Origin: Treponema sp. UBA7590
GTDB taxonomy: Bacteria; Spirochaetota; Spirochaetia; Treponematales; Treponemataceae
Direction: 5' to 3'
Length of the DNA stretch: 5,744 nucleotides
NCBI GenBank assembly: GCA_002478955.1
Contig: DLKK01000053.1
Location: forward strand, 1 to 5,744
Shown here piece by piece: positions 1 through 5,627 of this stretch (position 1 is the stretch's first letter; each line of letters starts with the position of its first letter). A program made the translations under genes and the position numbers. The notes under the pieces were generated by a model. The model was not told where the DNA came from. It saw only the letters and a program-made list of their open reading frames with translations, and ran no database searches.

Positions 1-61
1 AAGCGAATTCAGGCTGCTTCTGCCAGAATCCGAGGTTTGCGATTTTTATGTCAAAGAGCAT
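1..61 (-). CDS. 5' fragment of an unidentified downstream gene
   Basis: An ATG at 61-59 on the minus strand opens a frame that stays open to the window edge (20 codons plus one base), reading MLFDIKIANLGFWQKQPEFA. A weak Shine-Dalgarno-like GGA lies at 70-68, six bases before the ATG. The start is 42 nt beyond the stop of the CARF-HEPN gene on the same strand, which suits the next gene of the same cluster. I do not recognise the fragment and 20 residues are too few for a family call. It could be a further CRISPR accessory gene or the first gene outside the locus. The main doubt is that a 61-nt open frame can occur by chance, although its codons look like those of the neighbouring genes. Confidence 0.5.
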   Translation of the reverse strand, partial: MLFDIKIANLGFWQKQPEFA

Positions 62-71
62 TACATTTCCG

Positions 72-80
72 ATTATATCA
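72..80 (-). promoter_or_regulatory. Possible extended -10 promoter element
   Basis: On the minus strand this reads TGATATAAT, a perfect match to the extended -10 form TGnTATAAT. No -35 hexamer is visible at the usual distance, which extended -10 promoters can tolerate. A start site about seven bases downstream would leave a leader of only about four bases before the ATG at 61. The promoter would therefore give an almost leaderless message, or the match is chance in AT-rich DNA. Confidence 0.25.
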
Positions 81-103
81 TAAAAACGGCAAATTTATAA
101 TAT

Positions 104-1330
104 TTACAGCTCTTTTTCCAGATATTCGAACAGATTCTTCACACCGCGCAGCCCGCTTGCGTAAATGCCCGGAATATTTGCCGCATGGGGGAAGTTTCCA
201 TCCTTATTTTTTGCGCCGCCATGCGCAACCTGGTTTCTGAAATATTCAAGATTCGTAAGAGGAATTTTCAAATCCTTTTTGTTTTCACTTTCTATTTTCC
301 TCAATTCATTTTGTCCGTAATCCTTCCACCAGTCATAATCTCCAAGCTGATTTTCACTTGCAAACTTTTCACAAATCGCAGTCTCAACAGCAACCTGAAG
401 GCAGATAACAGCCTGAACATTCAGTTTATGCTCATAAAGAAAATTGGAAAACTCGTACAATGCCAGAGAAAGCTTTTTGTTTTCAGAATCAATCAATTTG
501 CAGATTTTCTCCACGCTGCTTTTTACCTTATCAAGGTAGGCGGGCACATTCTCAGGATATTTTTTAAGAGAATTTTTAAGCTGTCTTGAAACTTCCACAA
601 TCTGAAGACAGAAATTTGTCTGCACAATTTCCGAAAACCTTTTTATTGCCTTGCTTCCTGATTCCCAGTCTTTTTCAATCAAATCGGCAAGAGCAAAGCC
701 GTCAAGTTTTTCCTCAAAAATTGAAACCGCATTTGTAATCTGCGAATATTTCCAATAGCTGCTTAAATTACGGACATAGGAGCATTTTTCGTCCGAAGTG
801 TATTCGCCGTAAACAAGTTCCACATTCTTGATTTTCTCGTTCTGCGAGACAGAAAACCGCATTGCCTGATAAAGCAGAATCGGCATTGAGCGGAAACTAT
901 GCGTTATGTCAACAAGAATATTCTCATCCGTAATTTCCGGAACAATCGAACTGTACAGATTGAAAATTTCAAGCGAAGTGTCCTCGTCAATTTTATCAGT
1001 ATGATATTTTATGACAACAGGAATCTGCAGTTTTTCAGAAATGTAATTCTCCAGCTCCGTTTTCAGATCATCAGAAAAACTCCTGTTTGAGCGGGCTTCC
1101 ATAAGCTTCATGCATAAGTCATCATTGCCTTCCGCGAACATCTCCCAGGCGGATGTTGTCGTTCCGACAAAAATCACCTTTGAGAAGTCCCTGTACTTTA
1201 GTTCAAGCAAAGCTTCTGCGAATTTTTTGGTTTCAAATTCTTTTTTGTCGGGAAAAACATATCTTGTTGACTGATACTCTCCGTCCTTTTTGATTCCTGT
1301 TCCCACAAAACTGATTAATGTGTAAGCCAT
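104..1330 (-). CDS. csx2: CRISPR-associated CARF-HEPN protein, TIGR02221 (Csx2/TM1812, Csx1-like) family
   Basis: This 408-residue protein is the likely cyclic-oligoadenylate-activated RNase of the locus. Proteins of this family sense the second messenger made by Cas10 through a CARF domain and degrade RNA with a HEPN domain. The CARF part covers about residues 1-200. It opens with LISFVGTG (5-12), followed by VIFVGTTTSAWEMF (52-65), where family members carry a G-T-x-x-S-x-W signature, and DITHSFRSMP (141-150), the counterpart of the DxTHG motif of CRISPR CARF proteins with Ser145 in place of Gly. A helical region follows. The C-terminal HEPN domain has the R-x4-H motif FRNQVAHGG, with Arg365 and His370, so the nuclease looks intact. 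The start is supported by a GGAGG Shine-Dalgarno at 1342-1338, seven bases before the ATG. The gene follows the AlbA-type gene after a hairpin-rich spacer. It is not classical Csm6: the family signatures are those of TM1812. The family call is firm; the symbol is a family label and the activating ligand is unknown. Confidence 0.9.
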   Translation of the reverse strand: MAYTLISFVGTGIKKDGEYQSTRYVFPDKKEFETKKFAEALLELKYRDFSKVIFVGTTTSAWEMFAEGNDDLCMKLMEARSNRSFSDDLKTELENYISEKLQIPVVIKYHTDKIDEDTSLEIFNLYSSIVPEITDENILVDITHSFRSMPILLYQAMRFSVSQNEKIKNVELVYGEYTSDEKCSYVRNLSSYWKYSQITNAVSIFEEKLDGFALADLIEKDWESGSKAIKRFSEIVQTNFCLQIVEVSRQLKNSLKKYPENVPAYLDKVKSSVEKICKLIDSENKKLSLALYEFSNFLYEHKLNVQAVICLQVAVETAICEKFASENQLGDYDWWKDYGQNELRKIESENKKDLKIPLTNLEYFRNQVAHGGAKNKDGNFPHAANIPGIYASGLRGVKNLFEYLEKEL

Positions 1331-1344
1331 TTCATTTCCTCCAA

Positions 1345-1381
1345 TAAAAAGTCAATGAGAAAATATCAATTTGACTTTTTA
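1345..1381 (-). repeat. Inverted repeat (11-bp arms) in the leader of the CARF-HEPN gene
   Basis: TAAAAAGTCAA at 1345-1355 is the exact reverse complement of TTGACTTTTTA at 1371-1381, with a 15-nt loop. On the minus-strand transcript the hairpin would end two bases before the GGAGG ribosome-binding site at 1342-1338. It could therefore affect translation start or act as a weak attenuator, since its 3' arm is U-rich. That role is inference; the repeat itself is read directly. Confidence 0.55.
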
Positions 1382-1384
1382 GCA

Positions 1385-1410
1385 CAATTTCGCAACAAAG
1401 TGCGAAATTG
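1385..1410. repeat. Palindrome with 10-bp arms and 6-nt centre, operator-like
   Basis: CAATTTCGCA at 1385-1394 is the exact reverse complement of TGCGAAATTG at 1401-1410. No U-run follows on either strand, so it is not a typical intrinsic terminator. Its size (26 bp with two-fold symmetry) would suit a dimeric DNA-binding protein upstream of the CARF-HEPN gene, and the neighbouring AlbA-type protein has a winged helix. It could equally be an RNA hairpin or a REP-like element. Confidence 0.5.
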
Positions 1411-1414
1411 CAGT

Positions 1415-1441
1415 TTATAAAAAAGTTTGCAACGCAAACTT
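1415..1441 (-). terminator. Probable Rho-independent terminator after the csm3-csm4-csm5-AlbA unit
   Basis: On the minus strand AAGTTTGC (1441-1434) pairs perfectly with GCAAACTT (1430-1423) around a 3-nt GTT loop. The 3' arm runs directly into four more T residues (1422-1419), then ATAA. A compact stem followed at once by a U-run is the form of an intrinsic terminator. It lies 54 nt past the stop of the AlbA-type gene. The stem is short with only three G-C pairs, so termination may be partial and allow read-through into the CARF-HEPN gene. Confidence 0.5.
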
Positions 1442-1444
1442 GTG

Positions 1445-1483
1445 AATAAAAACTTTGACGCTATCTCAGGCAAAGTTTTTATT
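1445..1483. repeat. 13-bp perfect inverted repeat just after the AlbA-type gene stop
   Basis: AATAAAAACTTTG at 1445-1457 is the exact reverse complement of CAAAGTTTTTATT at 1471-1483, with a 13-nt loop. It starts 11 nt after the stop codon of the AlbA-type gene. The U-rich 3' arm on either strand suggests a 3'-end stabilising hairpin or an auxiliary terminator working with the stem at 1415-1441. The stem is AT-rich, so its strength alone is doubtful. Confidence 0.5.
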
Positions 1484-1494
1484 ACACTCTCCAA

Positions 1495-2961
1495 CTATTC
1501 CACAATCTCCCAAGTTCCTTTTTTGTCTGAACCGAGGCGCTTTATTTTGCCTTCATTTTTTAATTTTGCCATGTTCCATTCCACGCCGCGCAACGAAAGT
1601 CCTGTAACTGCCGCAAGCTGCTTTTGCGTGATTTTCGGATTTTCCCTGATTGCCTCAAGAATTTTTTCTTCGGCGGAAATATTTTCACCACAGTTTTCAC
1701 CACAGTTTTCACCACAGTTTTCACCACAGTTAGATTTTATTTCTTCTTCGCCATTTTTCTTAACTGTTTCCTCGTCAGATTTTTCAGATGGGAGCGGAAC
1801 CACAATTCTGAACATATCGCCGTCTATAAATTCAGGACGGGCATTTTTGCCGGAATACAGAGGAACGTATTCATTCAGTTTTCTAAAACCAGAACCAAGT
1901 TCTTCTGAATAAGTTATTTCGCGGAAAACTTTTGAAATGCACGGATTTTTTGGAAATGGCTCTATATTTTCCAGCGTAAGCTTTCCTTCATTTTGAGCCT
2001 TGTTCGGATTTTCAACATACATTCTGTCTTTTTCAATTACAAACTTTGAAATGCGTCCGCTTGTGAATTCACGGTGAATCAGGCAATTTACAATCATTTC
2101 GCGGCAGATATTTGAACGCAAGCTGATGCTCTGCATATTTTCATCCAGATAAAATTTATCGGAAGTATGCTTTCTGGCAAACTGCATAAGCAAGTCAACA
2201 CTGTCAATCAGATTTGTCTGAATAATCTCGCGGTCATCATAGCGGTCTATGTCAACTTTTCTGCAAAGCGCGTCTGTCCAATATGTAGGACAAATATCAT
2301 GAATCACATCATCCTGACCAAAAAGAAGAGCCGCCGCAAGAGTAAGCCCGTCCTCGTTTGTTGCATAATCATGCGTATAAAGCCCCGCAGATTTCAAAAG
2401 CTGCATATTATCCATTTTCATCCACGGATGATCAGAATTCCTGTTGTATGCAAGCTGCCTTGCTTTTTGAAAAACATCTTCTCGCAAGTTTTCTAGCTTA
2501 AGATATGGAAAAACTCGGCGTTCTGTAAAAATATTCTGTTTCCGGATATACATTTCCGCAATTTTATCAGTAGAAGTTACAACAATATCGCTGTCGCCCA
2601 GCCTGTCATAAACCTTGCCCTTTAAAGTATAAACCTGCGAAGCGTTCGGAACGTAAATCCAAAGAACAATTTTTTCATCTACAGAAATCGGTTCAATAGC
2701 TGCCGTGCAAACAGGGCTAAAAAGAGAATGATTATTAAGGCAGTTTATAAAATTTCTACTCAAATCACGGACTGCATTTTCCGGCACGCCTTCAATATTT
2801 CCGTCATCATCAACACCAAGAAAAATATCTCCGCCAAAACGGTTCAAGAATGAGCAGACAGTTTCATAAACATCAGAATGTATTCCATTTCCGCAACGCT
2901 TAAATTCCTGAGTAACTGTTTCGCCGAGCTTTATTTTTTTTAGAAGTGTGTTTGGTGTCAT
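1495..2961 (-). CDS. Schlafen/AlbA_2-domain protein with putative ATP-binding domain, NCGE-repeat linker and C-terminal winged helix
   Basis: This 488-residue protein has three recognisable parts. Residues about 10-130 form a Schlafen AlbA_2 domain (PF04326): GETVTQEFK (13-21), then FGGDIFLGVDDDGNIEGV (42-59), then YDRLGDSD (118-125). Glu14, Glu19 and the Asp at 51-52 sit at spacings like those of the Glu/Glu/Asp nuclease site of mammalian Schlafens. Residues about 270-390 resemble the RecG-like C-terminal ATP-binding domain (PF13749), with REMIVNCLIHREF (287-299), VENPN (316-320) and ELGSGFRKL (354-362). An acidic linker leads to four NCGE units (411-426), then a winged helix (about 430-488). 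The ATG at 2961 has AAGGA at 2976-2972, ten bases upstream, and lies 26 nt past the csm5 stop, so co-transcription with csm genes is likely. Proteins of this layout are usually annotated as ATP-binding or putative transcriptional regulators. Here it may be a regulator or an accessory RNase. Domain calls are good; the function is unknown. Confidence 0.85.
   Translation of the reverse strand: MTPNTLLKKIKLGETVTQEFKRCGNGIHSDVYETVCSFLNRFGGDIFLGVDDDGNIEGVPENAVRDLSRNFINCLNNHSLFSPVCTAAIEPISVDEKIVLWIYVPNASQVYTLKGKVYDRLGDSDIVVTSTDKIAEMYIRKQNIFTERRVFPYLKLENLREDVFQKARQLAYNRNSDHPWMKMDNMQLLKSAGLYTHDYATNEDGLTLAAALLFGQDDVIHDICPTYWTDALCRKVDIDRYDDREIIQTNLIDSVDLLMQFARKHTSDKFYLDENMQSISLRSNICREMIVNCLIHREFTSGRISKFVIEKDRMYVENPNKAQNEGKLTLENIEPFPKNPCISKVFREITYSEELGSGFRKLNEYVPLYSGKNARPEFIDGDMFRIVVPLPSEKSDEETVKKNGEEEIKSNCGENCGENCGENCGENISAEEKILEAIRENPKITQKQLAAVTGLSLRGVEWNMAKLKNEGKIKRLGSDKKGTWEIVE
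1682..1729. repeat. Four identical 12-bp tandem repeats inside the AlbA-type gene
   Basis: The unit TTTTCACCACAG occurs four times head to tail with no mismatch, followed by a two-base partial. On the coding strand it encodes Asn-Cys-Gly-Glu four times (residues 411-426). The unit is a multiple of three, so copy-number change by slippage would lengthen or shorten the linker without a frameshift. Identity at every third codon position points to recent duplication rather than old protein repeats. Confidence 0.95.
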
Positions 2962-2987
2962 GTTTTAGGATTCCTTGATGATTAAAA

Positions 2988-4067
2988 TTACTTTCCTACA
3001 CTGCACTTGCACCAGCCCATCGGAAGATATTGGCCATTGTAATTTAGAACGGTTCTGGAAGCTCCAAATTTATGATTTTCATCATACAAAGTTACGAATT
3101 CAAACTGACTCCATCTTCCAAGCCTTATTATAAATGAATTCTCTGATTCTTTCTCCGTGATTTTTTTAATTTCCATAAAAAGTTTATCTATCAATTCAAG
3201 TTTTTCGGAATCCGAATTTTTATAAAAATACTCATATTCCTGCTTAAAATTTTCACCATAAAAATAATTACATTCATTTATAATGTCTTTTATGAAGAAA
3301 CTTTTTGAAACATTTCCTGTTTTCTGCAAGTCCTTATCAATAGTAAGACTAAACAGCTGCGGAACAGATTCTTTTGAAACGATTTTACCTAAAAGCACCT
3401 CTGCTTGAACCTGCGTGGAATTTTTCTCTGAAAGACGTCCAGCTTCTCCATTTATAATCTGAAGAGTTCCAACGCCTTGTGTCAGCGGTGTTGTAAAATT
3501 ACAGTCGCCAACATGAATTGCTCTAAACGGATCTGTTTTTGCATCTTTATTACTCAGAATTTGATTTTCAAAGTTTCTGTTTTTCTTTGCCTTGTAAAAA
3601 TCAAATCCGCTTTCAACATCTTGTACACAGGAATCAACAAGAGCCGTTCTTATAGCTCCTTTTATTGAACTTCCGGGAATTTCAGGAAAACTCTCTAAGG
3701 AAGGTCTGTACATTTCCAAGACTTCGCAGGCATTCTGCAACGGGTCTTTTTTTAGATTCTCGTCATATTTCTCTTCAAATTCTTTAGTCGGCAGACACAG
3801 GTAAGAAACATCTTCGTTCTTCATATTTTTATGAAAAAAAGTCTGCAAAGATTTCATATCATTGTTCAGAGAAAACATCTCGAATTCATTTCTAAGTTTT
3901 TCATCTGTTGCGACTCTGTTCAGAATTGAATCAGAAGAAAATCGGACATATTTTCTTATGCCAGAACTTGTATTTGCCAACTTATAGTCCAACGGCGACA
4001 ATGTGTTTCCGCTTCCAATATGAACGGCTGTCAGAGGCTCGATTTTTATTTTGTAGATTTCTTTCAT
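2988..4067 (-). CDS. csm5: Type III-A Csm complex subunit Csm5
   Basis: Csm5 (TIGR01899-type, 359 residues, a usual length for the family) is the Cas7-like subunit that caps the 3' end of the crRNA in the Csm complex. In studied systems it helps recruit the nucleases that trim crRNA 3' ends. Visible motifs are AVHIGSG (14-20), IPGSSIKGAIRTAL (130-143, the same signature as in Csm3), DPFRAIHVGDC (179-189), RLGRWSQFEFVTL (315-327) and a C-terminal PMGWCKCSVG (349-358), typical of the family. The ATG at 4067 overlaps the csm4 TGA by four bases (ATGA), which indicates translational coupling. AGGAG at 4079-4075, inside csm4, is seven bases upstream. No catalytic residues are expected. The identity rests on these motifs together with its position after csm4. 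Confidence 0.95.
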   Translation of the reverse strand: MKEIYKIKIEPLTAVHIGSGNTLSPLDYKLANTSSGIRKYVRFSSDSILNRVATDEKLRNEFEMFSLNNDMKSLQTFFHKNMKNEDVSYLCLPTKEFEEKYDENLKKDPLQNACEVLEMYRPSLESFPEIPGSSIKGAIRTALVDSCVQDVESGFDFYKAKKNRNFENQILSNKDAKTDPFRAIHVGDCNFTTPLTQGVGTLQIINGEAGRLSEKNSTQVQAEVLLGKIVSKESVPQLFSLTIDKDLQKTGNVSKSFFIKDIINECNYFYGENFKQEYEYFYKNSDSEKLELIDKLFMEIKKITEKESENSFIIRLGRWSQFEFVTLYDENHKFGASRTVLNYNGQYLPMGWCKCSVGK

Positions 4068-4945
4068 TCATCTTCTCCTATTGGCAAGACCGGTGCAAAT
4101 CCCGACTGGCAAATCCGCTCATCAGAATGGACTTTTGTAATCAGTTTTCCAATAAACTGCAACGGTATTGCTGACTCAAAAACCGCGCCTTCATCAAACA
4201 GAATTACAGTCTTTTTATAAGGATTCATTGAGGATGCAAAAGCTCCGCCGATTTTTCCTGCACGGATAAAAGTGTTCGCACACAAAGAATTTTCTTTGAT
4301 TTCTGAAAAATCCGCAACAAACGGTGCAAGCACAACATATTTATTTGAACTGATTTTAGGCTTCACAGGAATAATATTTTCCACAGAAATTTTTCCTTTT
4401 CCTGTTGAGGAATCCGCGCCATATCCGTTTTCAAAAGCCCAGTCCAAAAGCAACTTTATTCGTTCTTTAGAATATGATGATAAAACATACAAATCAAAAT
4501 CCTGACTGCTTGCCCAAAATTCTTCCACTGCAAAAAGATTTCCCTCTTCCACCGTGTTTGAAAACCGGTTTATGGAATTGTGCATTGCCTGAACCTGCTC
4601 AAACCTGAAAGTTTTTGTTTCAATCTCAGAAAAGTCTGAAAAGTATTTTGCGGCAGAAACAAATTTTTCTTTTTTGCCCTTTTTTATTTTGGAATATTCC
4701 TCTGTAGACAGTTTGAGTTTTCTATCTTCATGCATTGGAAAAGGCTTGCAGATTGTTCCTTTTGGAAATGCAGAAGAAACAATCAAGCTTGGCGTTGCCG
4801 ATTTTTCTTCCGCAAGGAAATTTGCCACTGCCTGCTCGCCTTCATGGTTTGCGATTCCCCACACAACATGTCCCCAAATCGTGTCGCCTTTTAACGGCGT
4901 TACAAGCGCAGACTGCAATTTTATTGAAACTTTGTAAAGTTGCAT
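4064..4945 (-). CDS. csm4: Type III-A Csm complex subunit Csm4 (Cas5-like)
   Basis: Csm4 (TIGR01903-type, 293 residues from this start) is the Cas5-group RAMP that binds the 5' handle of the crRNA and docks Cas10 at the foot of the Csm complex. Signatures are KGDTIWGHVVWGI (19-31), the MHNSINRFSNTVEEGNLF block (121-138) that matches the R-N-x-I-x-R-x-T region of the family, and the glycine-rich loop GYGADSSTGKGKI (174-186). The C-terminal GFAPVLPIG (282-290) resembles the usual family ending. I chose the ATG at 4945 because GAGG at 4954-4951 lies five bases upstream. A GTG at 4951 in the same frame overlaps that ribosome-binding site and is unlikely. The gene begins 13 nt after the csm3 stop and its last four bases overlap the csm5 start. 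Confidence 0.95.
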   Translation of the reverse strand: MQLYKVSIKLQSALVTPLKGDTIWGHVVWGIANHEGEQAVANFLAEEKSATPSLIVSSAFPKGTICKPFPMHEDRKLKLSTEEYSKIKKGKKEKFVSAAKYFSDFSEIETKTFRFEQVQAMHNSINRFSNTVEEGNLFAVEEFWASSQDFDLYVLSSYSKERIKLLLDWAFENGYGADSSTGKGKISVENIIPVKPKISSNKYVVLAPFVADFSEIKENSLCANTFIRAGKIGGAFASSMNPYKKTVILFDEGAVFESAIPLQFIGKLITKVHSDERICQSGFAPVLPIGEDE

Positions 4946-4954
4946 AAACACCTC
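4946..4954 (-). promoter_or_regulatory. Ribosome-binding site that sets the csm4 start
   Basis: GAGG at 4954-4951, lying between the csm3 stop and the csm4 ATG, is five bases before the ATG at 4945. This spacing favours the ATG over the in-frame GTG at 4951, which would destroy the site's function. Confidence 0.6.
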
Positions 4955-4958
4955 AGGC

Positions 4959-5627
4959 CTAAAGGTTTACAGGTTTGTTGTCTTCATCAACCAAATCCTT
5001 GAATTCAATCTGACCGTTTCCGCGGCTTCCGCCTCCGCCAAGATAATCATTCTGCAAAAGTTTCAGGGATTCAAGGACAACTTCATTAAAATATTTTTTA
5101 TCAGTTTCTCCATTATCGCCTGTGTCAATTACACGGTAAGAAATTTCAAAGTCAAATTCTACGCCCGGAACAATGCGTTCAATCGGACGGGGATTTGCTT
5201 CCGCAGTGATTCTGTTTAATGAGTTTTCATTCTTTTCTTCAACAATAGAATTTCCGTTTCTGAATTTCTCTTTCCATTCTTTTGTCAAAACTGCATCGCG
5301 CACAATAAGCCTTGTCGGGCCTCTGTCTTTTGACTCTTCCGACTTTGTATTTGCGCTTCCAAAAACACGGCAAACTTGGCAATCTGGAAGTCCGCAGGAA
5401 CAGACTTTTCCGCCGGTGTTTTTGAGTTTGTCAAATTTCCATTCCATTAACGAACGCATTTTTCCTTTTATCGAAGAGCCAGGGATATACGGCTCGTGTG
5501 TAAGCGGATTTCTTATAATCGGGTTGTCCATTCCGCCAATTTCAACTTTATCATTGCCCGCGCCTATATGCAGACCTGTCTTTACAACAATTTTTCCTGA
5601 AAGTTTCTTTGTATTTATTTGTTTCAT
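4959..5627 (-). CDS. csm3: Type III-A Csm complex backbone subunit and target-RNA nuclease Csm3 (Cas7)
   Basis: Csm3 (TIGR02582-type, 222 residues from this start) forms the helical backbone on the crRNA and cuts bound target RNA at 6-nt intervals. The signature TGLHIGAG (17-24) is followed by IGGMDNPII (30-38). Asp34 aligns with the catalytic Asp33 of the Streptococcus thermophilus protein, so slicing activity should be intact. Further motifs are YIPGSSIKGKMRSLMEW (47-63), RLIVRDA (106-112), NRITAEANPRPIER (138-151) and DYLGGGGSRGNGQI (194-207). A cluster CSCGLPDCQVC (76-86) offers four cysteines that could bind zinc in the helical insert. I chose the ATG at 5627. A GTG three codons upstream (5636) is also possible, and neither has a convincing Shine-Dalgarno. 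The gene is the first of the visible operon. No csm2 precedes it in the window. Confidence 0.95.
   Translation of the reverse strand: MKQINTKKLSGKIVVKTGLHIGAGNDKVEIGGMDNPIIRNPLTHEPYIPGSSIKGKMRSLMEWKFDKLKNTGGKVCSCGLPDCQVCRVFGSANTKSEESKDRGPTRLIVRDAVLTKEWKEKFRNGNSIVEEKNENSLNRITAEANPRPIERIVPGVEFDFEISYRVIDTGDNGETDKKYFNEVVLESLKLLQNDYLGGGGSRGNGQIEFKDLVDEDNKPVNL

Noticed and set aside
104..1330. Naming the CARF-HEPN gene csm6
   Set aside because: The G-T-x-x-S-x-W and DITHSFRSMP signatures point to the TM1812/TIGR02221 group rather than classical Csm6, although the role is analogous.
1361..1410. Possible minus-strand promoter for the CARF-HEPN gene (TTGTGC, 16 nt, TATTTT)
   Set aside because: Only three of six and four of six consensus matches; such matches are expected by chance at this composition.
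1331..1494. Spacer considered as a CRISPR array remnant
   Set aside because: The repeats are inverted and mutually different, with no repeated direct unit and unique-spacer pattern. No array is visible anywhere in the window.
1427..1912. Long plus-strand open frames opposite the AlbA-type gene, including one with repeated FSPQ units
   Set aside because: They are antisense shadows of a well-supported gene. The repeats merely reflect the 12-bp tandem repeat read on the other strand.
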